DNA of 64,000 bases from Anthonomus grandis grandis (lineage: Eukaryota > Arthropoda > Insecta > Coleoptera > Curculionidae): positions 40,231,131 through 40,295,130 of the forward strand of contig NC_065548.1 in NCBI RefSeq assembly GCF_022605725.1. Direction: 5' to 3'. This document shows, piece by piece, positions 12,111 to 25,079 of the stretch. Every line of letters begins with the position of its first letter. The stretch's first letter is position 1. A model generated the notes under the pieces. That model was given only the letters and a program-made list of their open reading frames with translations. It was not told where the DNA came from and ran no database searches. Made by a program: the position numbers and the translations under genes.

Positions 12111-12639
12111 AAGCGTTGGTCCTTTTATTTAAGAAGACATTCTCTATTATCCTGCCTAACACAATAAGATTTTTATAGAATACAAGAAGTGCAAAACAAC
12201 TGATTAAGACTTGGCTATTTGGAATTAGAGTGAATTAGCCATTTTACAAGTTACAGGAGTGCGAATGGATATCAATGGCTGAGAGTTGATTAGCACACTC
12301 CACTGTATTTTTTCATAGCTACTCCTCAATTAGGAACCTGAATATTTATTTACTAAAATCATATTTTAGCAAGAGATTTCAGAAAGAAGAACTCAACAAT
12401 CTCAAAAGAAGACAAGTTACCCTCTCAAATTAAAAAACTGCATTATTTACAAGAAATTTTATATACTCACCATATAAAAGTTATAATAAAATTCTGGCAA
12501 ACTTAATCAGGTAAAATCGTGCATTTTTTAAAAGTCCTAATAGGGAATTAATGAAAAATAATCAAATATAATTATAATGCTTTGCAATATTATGTTGTAA
12601 ATCTTGTAAATCAAGACTATAATGAAATAATTATTTGTT
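12111..12639. other. AT-rich filler, no gene seen
   Basis: Short chance frames only. It lies between the tandem duplication and a Penelope-like fragment. Confidence 0.35.
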
Positions 12640-12925
12640 ATTTTGTTCAGATTGCTTGCAGACTTTAACAATGAGACTGATTTTCGTAGTCAAGCCGGCA
12701 AAATGGTTTCTACTAGGGGTCGTAACCACCTCAATTTAGTAGATAAATTTAAAAACTCAGATATAATTGAAACCAAGTCAGTTTTCGTAAACCTTATTTT
12801 CACATCCGGCCACTCTTTTTATATTGAGAATATAATCTTGCTGCATTAGTGTAAGAAGGGTATTAAACTTGACTAAAAAGAAAAAATTAAAGTCACTAGA
12901 GCCAAGAAAAGTCTCGTTTTGGTTT
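12640..12925 (+). pseudogene. Penelope-like element, GIY-YIG endonuclease remnant
   Basis: The frame 12643-12849 reads DFRSQAGKMVSTRGRNHLN, then IETKSVFVNLIFTSGHSFY, then ILLH. Around 12855-12920 other frames give KKGIKLD and KVTRAKKS. This aligns piece by piece with the better copy at 41480-41720 (YIGQSGRKIKTRVQEHLRE, ETKSAFASHLLSSKHFS, KGKKLDLLEKMEITRAKRSP). It is the C-terminal nuclease domain of a Penelope-like retroelement. Mutated and without its RT. Confidence 0.65.
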
Positions 12926-13689
12926 GCGTGTAGGATATATTTAATTGCAAATCGGTTCCGTTTTTAACAATATTAACTAGTAATTCTGATTCTTTATATT
13001 CACCTTACATCGTTTATCTTTCATCTAACCCGATGAGGCGAGTGGTATTGACGCCTTGTTTGAGCGTGTGGATGGAGGGTTCTGGCCTGGTAAAACAAAA
13101 AAAAATTCAAATTGAACTTCTATCTATTTATATTATTTACATTTTCATTGCACGTCTTCAATTTCTGTCCCAGTTGTATATAAATTTAGATAATTCTTGT
13201 TTTATACTTTTTAACGTATTTAGGTTAAAACTGTATTTTTACTTAAGTTTGAGGATGCTCTGTAAGACGGCAAAATGCGTGTCACCTTTTAAAATATATT
13301 TATTACGAGACTTGATGACTAAAACTTTTGTTATTTATATTTAAATTAAGTCTCTTTGAGATCGTAATAACCTATTGAAATTCTCTATACTAAGCGACAG
13401 TAACCTAAAATCTCCTTAACCAAATATTAAGAAAAAAGTTAGTGAGTTGTCCTTTTTAACTTTTTATATAGTAATGTAGTATGTAGTTTTTTATTGATCA
13501 GGAAGGCAAATCTTGTCTTCACAGAAATAAAAATCATTATGTACGGTTGATATATTGTCTCAGAAAATAAAATAATATATTTCGGAACAATTGTTAGAAT
13601 TAGGTTGTTGCAGTTTGGTGTATTCGACAATAAAAAAATAAATAATAATGAATCTCCTGTTTACTTAAAGAATGTTTGGTGCCTCGAAA
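12926..13689. other. No gene recognised
   Basis: AT-rich. A plus-strand frame at 13033-13344 (103 codons, hydrophobic, Leu/Ile/Phe-rich) has no recognisable motif and is probably chance. Confidence 0.3.
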
Positions 13690-13890
13690 CCTAACCGATT
13701 CAATTAGTATAAAATTGAAAAACAAGTTTACAAACCTTCACCATGAAACAGCTTTGTTTAAAAGGTTATTTACCTACAAGACCATATAATTATACAACTC
13801 TTTACCTAATCATCTTAAAACTTTTAAAGGAAGCCGTTTTAAAATTATGTTGAAGGAAATTTTATTAGAAAAACATTGGTGATTATAAAC
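13690..13890 (+). pseudogene. LINE ORF2 C-terminal tail fragment
   Basis: Plus-strand reading gives FTNLHHETALFKRLFTYKTI, LYNSLPNHLKTFKGSRFK, then MLKEILLEKHW. The 'yN-LP--lk----F+--lk' pattern is the last 60 residues of CR1/Jockey-type ORF2 proteins. No RT motif is attached. Confidence 0.5.
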
Positions 13891-14991
13891 CTAAATAAAC
13901 TACTAAAAACTTTAAGACCCAAGATAGATAAAACTAAAATAAATGTATTTTTATCTTTTTAGAGCATCAATCTCTTTTTAAGTTTGATCATCCCGATTAA
14001 TCATCACCTTTAGGATTAAAGTTTCAAGATGTGCACGAATCAAACGACGTTTACAAATCTCACGTTGTTGGGCATCACTGGACCCTATAAACCATGTCGA
14101 TGATAATGTTGACCACTTGAAATAAAGTTTTCCAAATATTCTAGGCCTTTGATATCTGTCCTCTTACCATAACCGGATTATTATTTTTGGATTCTCCTCA
14201 CAAAAAAAGGTACAGTGTGCCTTCAAGTCAAAATGAGATTTAGTTCTGTTAAATTCCGAATGAAGCTTACCTCCTCATCTTTTTATGGTTCAATTCCAAA
14301 CGCTTTCGTAAATAGTTAATCTTTATCATTTAAAATAAAACAAAAGTAAATTAAAATTATCCCAGAAAACAACTTTGACTTTTTTGGATCTTTTCAGCGG
14401 CGCATCCAATCAATTCAAGAAGCCCAATACGTTTTTAATTGTAGAGTTTTCTCATAAATATGTATAGCTCTAAAATTCTTCGAAACTTCGCTAAGAAATA
14501 AGGCCAAGGACTGAACCATCAAAATAATTTTAACTATTATTAATTAGCGCCATTCCAATCTTCAAGACTGTTAATTCCAATACGCTGATACCAAAAATAT
14601 TCGGATTAACCAGAACTGAACTTGAAATAAATCATTTTTGAAGATGTTACATTTTATTATACAGATGCTTCAGTATCCGGCGACTCTAGATAATCTCAAT
14701 AAAAAGATTAAATTAAGTGATGGTTACCATTAACTAATAAAGTTACTAATAGACAGTTTTTGGTAAGTCGAAAATGTGATCCGGTAAACGCTATTTCATA
14801 GATTTGAGGTATGAACTATCATTTAACATTATAATATGTCGTGAGAGCACGGTATCTCACGAACGATTAACCTTTACTTCTATGCTCCGATACGCATGCT
14901 CATCGTGTTCCTCGTAATTCAACTCTAACCTCAAATCTGTCAAAACTATATTTACTTTGTATCTCTTTGTGTTTTTGCTTAGTGTGTTTTT
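13891..14991. other. No gene recognised
   Basis: About 1.1 kb, slightly less AT-rich at 13980-14170. No convincing frame on either strand. The right part (14800-14960) directly precedes the Myb-like fragment and could be the end of that element, but I see no TIR. Confidence 0.3.
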
Positions 14992-15310
14992 TTGGTTGGT
15001 AGTACAGTGTTTATGACTGATATTTTGATAACCATTATTCTGATATTGGTGAATAAGATGAATAAAATGAGCCTTAATGTCTTTTCTAATTTAAAAATAA
15101 ACCGTGTAAGGTTTACTGATGTTGATGATACTCTTTTACTCCAAGAGGTTTTAGCGCATAATCAATACCTAGATTCCTCCAAGTTAAGTTTAATTTAAAA
15201 GAATATAAACCAAGCAACTGGAAAAAATATTTCTTGTAGCGATTTGAAATAACATGTTCAATATGTGATAAAGAACTTTGAAACGAGGGATAGGCACAAC
15301 AGAGGATTGT
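14992..15310 (+). pseudogene. Myb/SANT-like DNA-binding domain fragment
   Basis: The frame 14992-15198 ends with VRFTDVDDTLLLQEVLAHNQ, and after a stop continues KNINQATGKNISCSDLK, then VQYVIKNFETRDRHNRG. The acidic FT-DD-LLLQEVL start followed by a helical second half is typical of the Myb/SANT-like proteins encoded by Harbinger-type transposons and by some orphan insect genes. It sits 90 bp from the Gypsy element, on whose far side a HARBI1-like nuclease fragment is found, so the two may be halves of one old Harbinger element. Two in-frame stops. Confidence 0.5.
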
Positions 15311-15384
15311 TATTTAAAGTTATTGTAATATTAATGTTGATATATGAATATTTTTATCAATTAATTTATTAATAATTTATTAAT

Positions 15385-16698
15385 ACTGGCCCTTACCAAT
15401 TTTTTTAATCCCCTCTCGATCTTCTGGGTTATTCATAAAGTCTGTAGTTGGTTATTCAACCATTATCTCGGGCGCCACCCTCAAGTTTAATGTGGATAAG
15501 GGACCACGGCCTATCGGGTAGCCTTTAAACAGTGGAGAAAGTAATCCAGGTCTTCTGTGTGAGTAAAACAATAGGCAACATTGTAACAAAATCACATTCA
15601 TTCATCCCAAAACCTAACAGGTCATATCCTTAACACTTCTTAATAACCCTTACATACGGCCAAATTTAATACGGTACGGTGCGGGAAGAGAAGAAGTGCA
15701 ATGAAGAGAACCCCTGTCGGTAAGCAAGATGTAAAAGCGGTACGGTAATTTATGGCAGTGAATAAACGGATCAGATACAGCTCAGAGAAAATAAAGCATT
15801 AAACGGTCGGTATTAATCGGAATGGTAAGCAATAAGTCACCCACAGGATATTTAAGCGGTCTAATATAGAAAATAAATGCGGTCGCTCGTAACCTTGGCC
15901 AACTCTATTTAAAATGTCGGTAGACTCGATCTTAATTATGTAGGTAGAAGATAGCAATATTGTCAGGTAGGGAATAATGGGATAATATCCAATGCAGGAT
16001 GCCATCTCGTATCGGACCGACACGTAGCCCCCTAGCACTTTTTAAGGAATATACAGTGTTACCCCGTAATGGTCCAGCACGCAACCCCGTGTATCCTGTG
16101 GACACTAGGAATAATGAGATAATGTCCAATGCAGGGTGCTACCTCGTAACGGTCCGACACGTAGCCCCCTAGCACTTTCTAAGGAATACACAGTGTTACC
16201 CCGTAGCGGTCCGGCACGCAACCCCGTGGACACTAGGAATAGGAAAAAGGGATTTGCCCACCTTCTTACCTACTATACTTACATGCTGGCAACAGCGTCG
16301 GAGTGTAGGAGCTGATGTACGATACTATGGGGCTTACCTCGGTCGGTTATTGCTGGCGCTTCGGTCAGTCTTCTCGGTCGGTCTGTGGACTCAGCGGACT
16401 GCTACTCAACGGACTGCCGGTCAGTGCATCGCGTTATATAAAGCACATACATGCGCGGTACATAGTAAATGCGGTAACAGTACTGGTGGTACGAACACGA
16501 ACGGTGCTGAGGTATTAAACGCGATGATAAATTAATAATTAAGGCGGTCGCGCGTTTATTAACAAAATAGAAACTTTCCTAACTTTTTTGGGCAAAGCTT
16601 AGTTGTTAATATAAATCTTAAAAATTATTAATTTAAGTTGGAAAAAGAACCGAGTAATTCTATAGATAAATAAGAGAATTACAGAAAATTTAGTAACA
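15385..16698 (-). repeat. Gypsy 3' LTR (left copy)
   Basis: Direct-repeat partner of 23107-24287. On the minus strand it starts TGTTACTAAATTTTCTG at 16698, right after a purine-rich tract. The left boundary (about 15385) is approximate because the terminal bases have diverged. It is about 130 bp longer than the other LTR owing to an internal duplication. Confidence 0.85.
15971..16235. repeat. 137-bp internal tandem duplication in the left LTR
   Basis: A unit beginning GGAATAATGGGATAATATCC at 15971 recurs at 16108 (GGAATAATGAGATAATGTCC). Both copies contain GACACGTAGCCCCCTAGCAC. The right LTR has only one copy (about 23702-23845), so the duplication arose in one LTR after or during the last insertion. 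Confidence 0.85.
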
Positions 16699-16712
16699 CA
16701 CCCTCTTCTCTT
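16699..16712 (-). other. Polypurine tract of the Gypsy element
   Basis: On the minus strand AAGAGAAGAGGGTG sits immediately before the TGTTAC start of the 3' LTR, the expected place for plus-strand priming. Confidence 0.65.
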
Positions 16713-17052
16713 GAAAAAAAATAATTTTTTTTTCTAAAGCTAAAATTAAAGTTAAAATTAAGATACATATACAAAATATCACGAAACTTAACTACTTAAC
16801 GTAACTTATACATAGTGGTAGTCTTTTGGAAGGCAGCGTGAATCGGGTCGGAGAAGTCTAAATCAGCAGTGATCTCTTCCTGGCATGAAGACCTCACCTC
16901 AGGCCTCGTCATCGGTCAGTTTGTTCTTAAGGTCGGTGATGCTACGATGGTTGGTGGTACCTCAGTCGGTCTTGATGTTGGCCTCCTCACCAACGTATTT
17001 ACAAAGGGTTTGTCACCCCAAGAAACGGTATCAATGGTCTTATACTCGGTCA

Positions 17053-17501
17053 TTAATAATGCCTAGGACATCCACATAAGCGGCAAGGCGGCTTTTGACG
17101 AACCCTTGAAGTTGTCGGTGGGTGTCCCTTTGATGGCGGTACCTGTGAAGCGCAATATTCTACTGTCATCCATCCCACTCGTCCGCAGCGGTAAGAAAGT
17201 AGCGGCAGAAAAGTAGCGGTCGGTCGAAGCAGACATCCCGGTGGTGTCCGGGGTAACCGTACCTCCAGCACAAGTCTTTTCCCACTGGCAGGTAGATATC
17301 ATCATTCGGGCGCCGTTTTAAAAGAGACTTGGGAACTGTGATCGGTTCCGTTTGTGTGGACGAAGCCGTTAGCATTGCGAGGTTTGGGGCCGGCACTTCG
17401 GTGGTGGCATCAGCCAGTTCCTTTTCCAGGTCACACTCATGCAATTCCAAGGTGGGTGTCAACCTCGGATTGGTGTCATCATGGTCGGTCTTTCTTTGCA
17501 T
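17053..17501 (-). pseudogene. Gag-like zinc-knuckle (nucleocapsid) frame, placed after the integrase
   Basis: The minus-strand frame 17166-17501 reads ELHECDLEKELADATTEV, then KDLCWRYGYPGHHRDVCFDR; an overlapping frame continues with RCGRVGW and CRLCGC. The CW-C/Y-G--GH--D-C spacing is a CCHC zinc knuckle with one Cys changed to Tyr (or a frame shift), and PLLFC after it starts a second knuckle. In Gypsy elements this domain normally sits upstream of the protease; here it lies between the integrase and the 3' LTR. Either the element was rearranged or the order is genuine. Confidence 0.55.
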
Positions 17502-17912
17502 GTTCGAGCCCTACCGGAAAGTGTAGACGCCAAAAAAAAAATAATAAAATCCATGAGTAAGGAGGGGAATAGGGAGAGAAAAATCACATGGTCCATTTAT
17601 TTATTACTATCATCCTTCTCCTTTACTTTATATGGATCGAGAGTTAGTCAGTAGATTAATCGTAAAAAAATAGATATTCAAAAGAAAATTAACACAGCTT
17701 CTTTCACAACCAATGGAATTATCTTATTGACGATTATAACTGGGATCGTCGTCCTAAAAGTCTTTGGGGATAGCAATATGACCTCGCTGGTCATTGTCTC
17801 GCTTTAAGCACATTCGATACTTCCGGTATTTCGCTCCATCTCGGATTCTGAGAGGTAGACGCCTCTCTGGAACGCCTTTTTGTGGAGAGGTGGCCATTCG
17901 GTACAAGCCCTA

Positions 17913-18396
17913 TTATTTTCGGCCCACTCTGCCAGCTCGTTTTCGGTTGGCAAGGGGTCGAAAATGGACGTGGGTGCGGTGGGTCCTAAAGGACTGGTAG
18001 GCGGCGGAATTTGGTGGAACTGATAACTCCATTTCGGTCCGTTCCTCTTGGTTCTTCATCACCCCCTTCTCTTTCCACCATCGGTGTAAGTCTGAATGAA
18101 GGTTCAAATACTCCGTCTGTTTCACATACTCCTGGTTATCGCGGCGGGTAACTTGTTCTGTCAACAGGAGTATGGGTGTGGTAGTATCAATGGGTGTGGT
18201 AGTAGTAATGGGCGGCGTTGAAATTTGTCCCGTAAATGCGAGTAAGTGTACGTCCCATTTTCGGTGATTTTCTTCGCAATATTGAGCAATCATTGTCTTA
18301 ATCGTTTTGTTGGTGCGCTCTATTGGCCTGTAGGGCATAGACGGGGGTAAAATGATGAGTGATACCCATTTCCTGTAGGAGCTCCTTAAATGGCCG
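17913..18396 (-). pseudogene. Gypsy integrase, C-terminal half
   Basis: Continues the integrase core across the LINE insertion. Near 18300-18390 the minus strand reads GRPFKELLQEMGITHHFTPV, followed by ERTNKTIKTMIAQYCEENH with the third catalytic Glu (ERTN) and KWDVHLLAF. A two-base shift near 18335 separates the pieces. The downstream tail (to 17913) is Thr/Pro-rich, then charged, and shows no known domain. Confidence 0.8.
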
Positions 18397-19937
<1,541 letters not shown>

Positions 19938-20353
19938 AGTTCCATTATCGGTCAGTACGGTCTTTGGATATCCAAACTTAGTGACAATTTGCTCGTAAAG
20001 GGCCTGGGCCACAGCTCGGGACGTGGCTTTTCGGATCGGTCGGCACCCATTTTGTGAAACGGTCTTGAAATACCAGCAGGTAATTGTTACCTTTGGAAGA
20101 TCTCGGTATCGGCCTAACTAAATCACTCGTGACTACCTCCCACGGTTGTTCGTTTCGCGATGACTGCAGCAGTCCTGGTGTTTTCTGCTGCGATGGCTTG
20201 TACCTTTGATATGACTGATAACTCTTGACATAACGAGCGATGTCTCGCATCATTCCGGCCAATAATATTTCTTTCATATTCGGGAAGTAGTCTTGGCAAT
20301 GCCACGGTGTCCTGCCACAGGAGAATCATGGTTTTCCTTGAGTACCGCCTCAC
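19938..20353 (-). pseudogene. Gypsy integrase, N-terminal and core half
   Basis: Minus-strand frames give DTVALPRLLPEYE (near the HHCC zinc domain, which is damaged), RYVKSYQSYQRYKPSQQK (normally C--C--C-+-K), NEQPWEVVTSDLVRPIPRSS (the first catalytic Asp in TSDLVRP), YLLVFQDRFTKW, and then LYEQIVTKFGYPKTVLTDNG with the second Asp just before the LINE insertion. Frameshifts near 20125 and 20000. Confidence 0.8.
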
Positions 20354-20404
20354 GAATTTCTTGCGGCATGCAAAGCTTTCATGGATCTGCCATTTCGCTC
20401 TTGG

Positions 20405-21150
20405 TTAAATCGGAAAGATTCCAAAAGTGTCGGTATAACTGTCCACTTTTAATGCAAAAATCAGGATAAGCAGCATACTTTCTACTGCAGCTTTTTTGGC
20501 TCTGTACCAGGAACAGGGATTAAAGTCATCCAGACTTAACAGCGGTTCAGGTTCAGAGTTATCTATGGCACTTTCAAGCGGGTCCTTTGATAGGGCATCG
20601 GCAACCTTATTCAGTACCCCCTTACAGTATTTGATCTCGAAATCAAACTGTTGGAGGTATACGCTCCAGCGAGCGAGTTGGCCGGATGGGTTGGGTTGGA
20701 GTGAAGCCATTTAAGATTCTGATGATCGGTTACAACGGTAAAATGATATCCTTCTAGGTACGGTCACAATTTTGCAACTGCCCATATTATTACCAGGCAT
20801 TCCTTCTGTAACAGAGTACTTCTTTTAGGATGCATTAAGACTGCGGCTGGCGTAGGCAATAACATGGTCACCATCGGAGCTATGCAGGATCAGGGCTGCT
20901 CCCAACCCATGGTCGGATGCGTCGGTTTGAAGTGCAAAAGGCCTTGAGAAGTCCGGACATGTCAAAACAGGCGCTTTGGTTAAGCGAGTTTTTAATTCAT
21001 TGAACGCTGTTTGTTCGGCTTTTCCTCGGTTTCGGTCCAGCCCCAACGGTTTCCCTTTTTGAGTCGACGGTTGAGAAGGCTGGCTATCTGTAAAAAATTC
21101 GATAAGAAGCGTCGGTACCAGGAAGCTATTCCCCGAAAGCGTCGGAGGCC
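20405..21150 (-). pseudogene. Gypsy RNase H region
   Basis: 20825-21046 reads AFNELKTRLTKAPVLTCPDF, then ALQTDASDHGLGAALIL with the first RNase H Asp (TDAS), then HVIAYASRSLNAS. 20405-20710 reads LARWSVYLQQFDFEIKYCKG and KVADALSKDPLES, the end of the RNase H fold. Between them a frame change covers the second catalytic region (near 20790, ECLVIIWAV). Order and spacing match Ty3/Gypsy pol. Confidence 0.85.
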
Positions 21151-21159
21151 CGTAAGTTG

Positions 21160-21900
21160 TTAGGGGGTGGTTATTCCTTGATGGCGGCTACTTTTTCCGG
21201 GTCAGTTCGAATCCCCTCGGACGTGACCAGATATCATAAATATAGCAACGATTTCTTTCCAAATTCACACTTATCGGGATTCATTTACAAATTAGCTTTC
21301 CTTAGCCGATGGAATACTTCTTTTAAGTTGTTAAGGTGCTCTTCAAAGGTCTCTCCAAGGATGATAATATCATCAAGATATGCGAAACAAAAGTTGTCCA
21401 GTTCTGGCCCTATAATTCTTTCCATTAATCGCTGGAATGTGGCTGGTGCGGAATGTAACCCAAATGGCATTACTTTGAACTGGTACAGCCCCATCCCAGG
21501 CACGGTAAATGCGGTTATGGGCTTGCTACTCTCGGAAAGTGGGATTTGCCAGTAGCCCTGTTTCAGATCAATACTTGATAGATATCGAGCACTACGTAGT
21601 TTGTCCAAAATCGAATTAATAAAAGGTAATGGGTATGCATCTTTTTGGCTAACAGAGTTGACCTTTTGGAAGTCAATGCAAAAACGGTATTTGCCGTCCT
21701 TTTTTCGCACCATGGCGATCAGTGAACTCCACAAACTACCTGAAGGCTCAATGATTCCATCTTCTAGTATTTGTCGAATTTCGGTATTTATAATATCTTG
21801 CATCTTAGGGTTCTGCGGTCGATATCTTTGCTTTATCGGTTCTGGGTCTCGTAGGCGAATGACGTGTTTTACTAAGGGTGTGATTCATTTTTCAGGAATC
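21160..21900 (-). pseudogene. Gypsy reverse transcriptase
   Basis: The frame 21803-21285 starts with EIRQILEDGIIEPSGSLWSS and contains YRFCIDFQKVNSVSQKDAYP, SSIDLKQGYWQIPL (first Asp), GLYQFKVMPFGLHSAPATFQ and FCFAYLDDIIILG, the YLDD catalytic box. All RT blocks are present and open in this frame. Upstream, 21800-21900 continues with YRPQNPKMQ in the same frame and then shifts. It is the best kept part of the element and clearly Ty3/Gypsy. Confidence 0.92.
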
Positions 21901-21947
21901 GGTCTAGTTCTTGCTGTTCAATAGACTTCAAGCTCAAGCGTTGAATA

Positions 21948-22400
21948 CTATCCACTGAGCCTATAGAGCTCAGTGGATACATGGGGATACATACATGGGG
22001 ATACATACTCAGGATCACATGGGGTTGGAGGTGGTAACAAACTGTCTCCTAGGTATGTTTGGCCTGTGCTGAGATGTAATTTGACGTCATATCTGTTTAG
22101 AAAGTCCATTTCCAAGACAATATCGGAAGTGAGGTTTGAAAAATAAATGAAGGCTTCAGGCAACGGGAAGCCCAACGATAATCGGAATCCGATATGCTTC
22201 GGTAATAGCAATTATCTTTCCATCGGCAACCTTGGCGGTTGGAACTATAGGTAGTATTTTTGGGTAATTATTGATGCGGCAGGTTGCTACAGCACGGTTG
22301 CCTATAAATGAGTGGGCGGCTCCAGTATCTATCAAAATCAGGTACAATGCGTCGTCTATAAAAATCCGTATATGCGGTCTGGTGTCGGTTGAAATTTGTG
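21948..22400 (-). pseudogene. Gypsy aspartic protease
   Basis: Near 22330 the minus strand reads ALYLILIDTGAAHSFIGNRA with the DTGA active site, then CRINNYPKILPIVPTAKVAD. An overlapping frame (22211-21948) continues with DIVLEMDFLNRYDVKLHLST, the usual ILG(M)DFL flap region. One frameshift near 22180. The protease would process the Gag-Pol polyprotein. Confidence 0.82.
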
Positions 22401-23082
22401 GTGGATTGTCTGGCGGAGGTAATCGGGATTAAGTGGGTTGAGTCGAGGTCCTTTTACGATAATGGTGCTGTGATGACCTCGTTCTAGGACAGCACCCATC
22501 TAGTTTCCCGAATATGGACGGGAGCAAGAGCAATCGCGTGACATTATTTCAAAATCACAAAAAAATCGGGTAGGGAGTGTTCGTTCTTGGGCATGTTCAT
22601 CTCCATTATAGACTTATTGAAAGGTGCGTACGGCGATCCATCGGACTTGGCTACGGCAAGATATTGCTTTTGCAGAAAATAATGTGTTTGAACTGCGCAG
22701 ATACTAAGGACGGTAAGCCAAACAGCATGTTTCCTGTAATGGGAGTTTCAACTCTAAACATATGCTTTCGATGCTGTCTATGTATTACAGGGGCGGACTG
22801 TCTGAAGCTTGGTTACGGCACATGCGCAGTACTCTTAAATCGGAAATGGTCATTCAGGTTAACTGCCAAACCGGGTTACAAAACGGTCCTCAACAATGTA
22901 AACGGTCATGTTGACGGAAAAAAAAACGGTCCAGTCTCCAGGCGCGTTAACTCATCTTGACTAATCTCTGAAGATGGTAACGGATCTTCTGCCTTTCTTA
23001 GCAATATTACTGTGCACACTTGGTAAACGGTATCTATCAAGATCTGACTATGAAAAGTCACAGTATTCGGAAAAAAAGAAAA
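22401..23082 (-). other. Leader/gag position of the Gypsy element, gag not recognisable
   Basis: Gag should lie here, between the 5' LTR and the protease, yet I cannot find a gag frame on the minus strand. On the plus strand a 127-codon Cys-rich frame (22577-22960, with MCLNCADTKDGK and CFRCCLCITGADC) is open, but it opposes the element and has no family I know. Either gag was deleted and replaced, or this segment is foreign. Confidence 0.4.
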
Positions 23083-23101
23083 GGTTCCTGCTCGGTCGCC
23101 A
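23083..23101 (-). other. Primer-binding-site-like sequence of the Gypsy element
   Basis: On the minus strand TGGCGACCGAGCAGGAACC begins five bases after the LTR terminus ATTACA. TGG at this place is the signature of a site complementary to a tRNA 3' CCA end. I cannot name the tRNA with certainty. Confidence 0.6.
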
Positions 23102-23106
23102 GTTTT

Positions 23107-24287
23107 GTAATGGTAATATTTAATTCTAATTTTTTTAGTCTCCTCTAGATCTTTTGGGTTATTCATAAAGTCTGCAGTTGGTTATTCAACCATTATCTCG
23201 GACGTCCCCTCAAGTTTAATGTGGATGAGGGATCACGGCCTATCGGGTAGCCTTTAAACATTGGAGAAAATAATCCACGTTTTCTGTGTGAGTAAAATAA
23301 TAGGCAACATTGTAACAAAATCACATTTATTCATCCTAAAACCTGATATGTCATCTCCTTGCTAACACTTTTCAATAAGCCTTACATACGGCCAAATTCA
23401 ATACGGTACGGTACGGGAAGAGAAGGGGTGCAAGGAAGAGAACCCCTGTCGGTACGCAAAATGTAAAAGCGGTACGGTAATTTATGGCAGTGAATAAGCG
23501 GATCAGATACAGCCCAGAGAAAACAAAGCATGAGACGGTCGGTATTAATCGAAATGGTAAGCGGTAAGTCACCCACAGGATATTTAAGCGATCTAATATG
23601 GAAGATAAATGCGGTCGCTCGTAACCTTGGCCAACTCTGTTTAAAATGTCGGTAGACGCGATCCTAATTCTGTAGGTAAAGGAAGGCAATGTTGTCAGGT
23701 GGGGAATAATGGGATAATATCCAATGCAGGCTGCTATCTCGTAACGGTCCGACACGTAGCCCCCTAGCACTTTTTAAGGAATACACAGTGTTACACCGTA
23801 ACGGTCCGGCATGCCACCCCGTGTATTCTGTGGACACTAGGAATAGGAAAAAGGAATTTTCCTACCTTCTACCTACTATACTTACATGCTGGCAACAGCG
23901 ACGGCGAAGCAATGTACGGTACTGTGGGGCTTGCCTAGGTCGGTCTTCTCGGTCGGACTGTAGACTCAGCGGACTGCTACTCAACGGTGAACGGACTGCG
24001 GACTGCCGGTCAGTGTATCGCGTTATATAGAGCACGGACATGCGCGGTACTTAGTAAACGCGGTAACAGTAGTGGTGATACCGACACGAACGGTGCTCAG
24101 GTGTTAAACGCGATGATAAATTAATAATTAACGCGGTCGCGCATTTATTAACAAAATAGAAGCTTTCCTAACTTTTATGGGCAAAGCTTAGATGTCAATA
24201 TGAATATTTAAAATTATTAATTTAAGTTGGAAGAAGAACCGAGTAATTCTATAGAAAAATAAGAGAATTACAGAAAATTTAGTAACT
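23107..24287 (-). repeat. Gypsy 5' LTR (right copy)
   Basis: About 1,181 bp, direct-repeat partner of 15385-16698; the shared sequence includes GGTTATTCAACCATTATCTC and CACGGCCTATCGGGTAGCC. On the minus strand it ends ATTACA at 23107. The expected TG start reads AG (24287), a mutated terminal base. Confidence 0.85.
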
Positions 24288-24729
24288 TCGTTACACTGTC
24301 ATAATATTCGCTTTTTATATTAATTATCATACCATCTGGACCTGTGACTGCTTAATATTCAATGCAATTGTAGCGCTTATGACTCGAGTAGTATAGTTCC
24401 TGATTTTCTGTTGGTTTACATGTAGCGCTTGTAGTTTCAACAAATGCCCAATAATTTGAAATTGGGGCTTCTTGATCTTGAACTGCATTCGAATATAATT
24501 TAAATTTGTCTAAATTCAACCATGCCAAATTTCTAAGATGCGAAATAAAATATCCTGTTTTTTAATGGTAATACACTTGACATTCCTGATCTGTAAAATT
24601 TGCTATATTGAAAGCATTATAGATCTCTGCTTTGTTTACGATATTTTGACGAAAATGTTTAACATTTAATAAAAATATGTCTTCATTATCAGATAAATCT
24701 AATATGTTGAGCTCTAAAGTTTCACTCAT
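24288..24729 (-). pseudogene. HARBI1-like (PIF/Harbinger) nuclease fragment
   Basis: From the ATG at 24729 the minus strand reads MSETLELNILDLSDNEDIFL and KHFRQNIVNKAEIYNAFNIA. Further down it reads SNYWAFVETTSATCKPTENQ, YYSSHKRYNCIEY, then AVTGPDGMIINI. The last part matches the DDE_4 nuclease pattern 'GFVDGTH--I--P--Q--YYSGHK--HC-K-Q-V--PDG', with the first catalytic Asp changed to Glu. It stops where the Gypsy LTR begins, so the C-terminal half is gone. Two stops. Confidence 0.65.
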
Positions 24730-25079
24730 TCTCCTATACCGGCATTACCTACATCTAAATAAATAACACTAATGGCAGAATATTACAATACACATAACCT
24801 ATGTTTTATATAAATTATTGGATTTATATTTATAAAAGTAAACCAAATAGCTGACAATTGTCAAACGTGTCAACTTTGTCAATTGCTTATGTTAACCGAA
24901 AAATGAAGTAAATACCTGTCCCAAAAAGTGTGGTTTTTAAACTGTCAATTAGTATATATGTGTATATAGAATGTGTATAATTTTAGAAATTTTAAGAACT
25001 GTAAGTAATTTTTTGAAAAATCTGCCATTGCAAGATTTTCGTACTTCTTAGTTTCAACTTAACGGAGCCCGGCCTCACT

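Noticed and set aside
13033..13344. 103-codon hydrophobic plus-strand frame
   Set aside because: AT-driven Leu/Ile/Phe composition with no domain or homolog I can name.
16254..17654. Several overlapping plus-strand frames of 65-93 codons in the Gypsy LTR and 3' region
   Set aside because: They oppose the element's coding strand, lack motifs, and are chance frames in a GC-richer stretch.
22577..22960. 127-codon Cys-rich plus-strand frame between Gypsy LTR and protease
   Set aside because: It runs against the element, has no recognisable domain, and Cys codons are scattered without a zinc-finger spacing; kept only as a remark on the missing gag.
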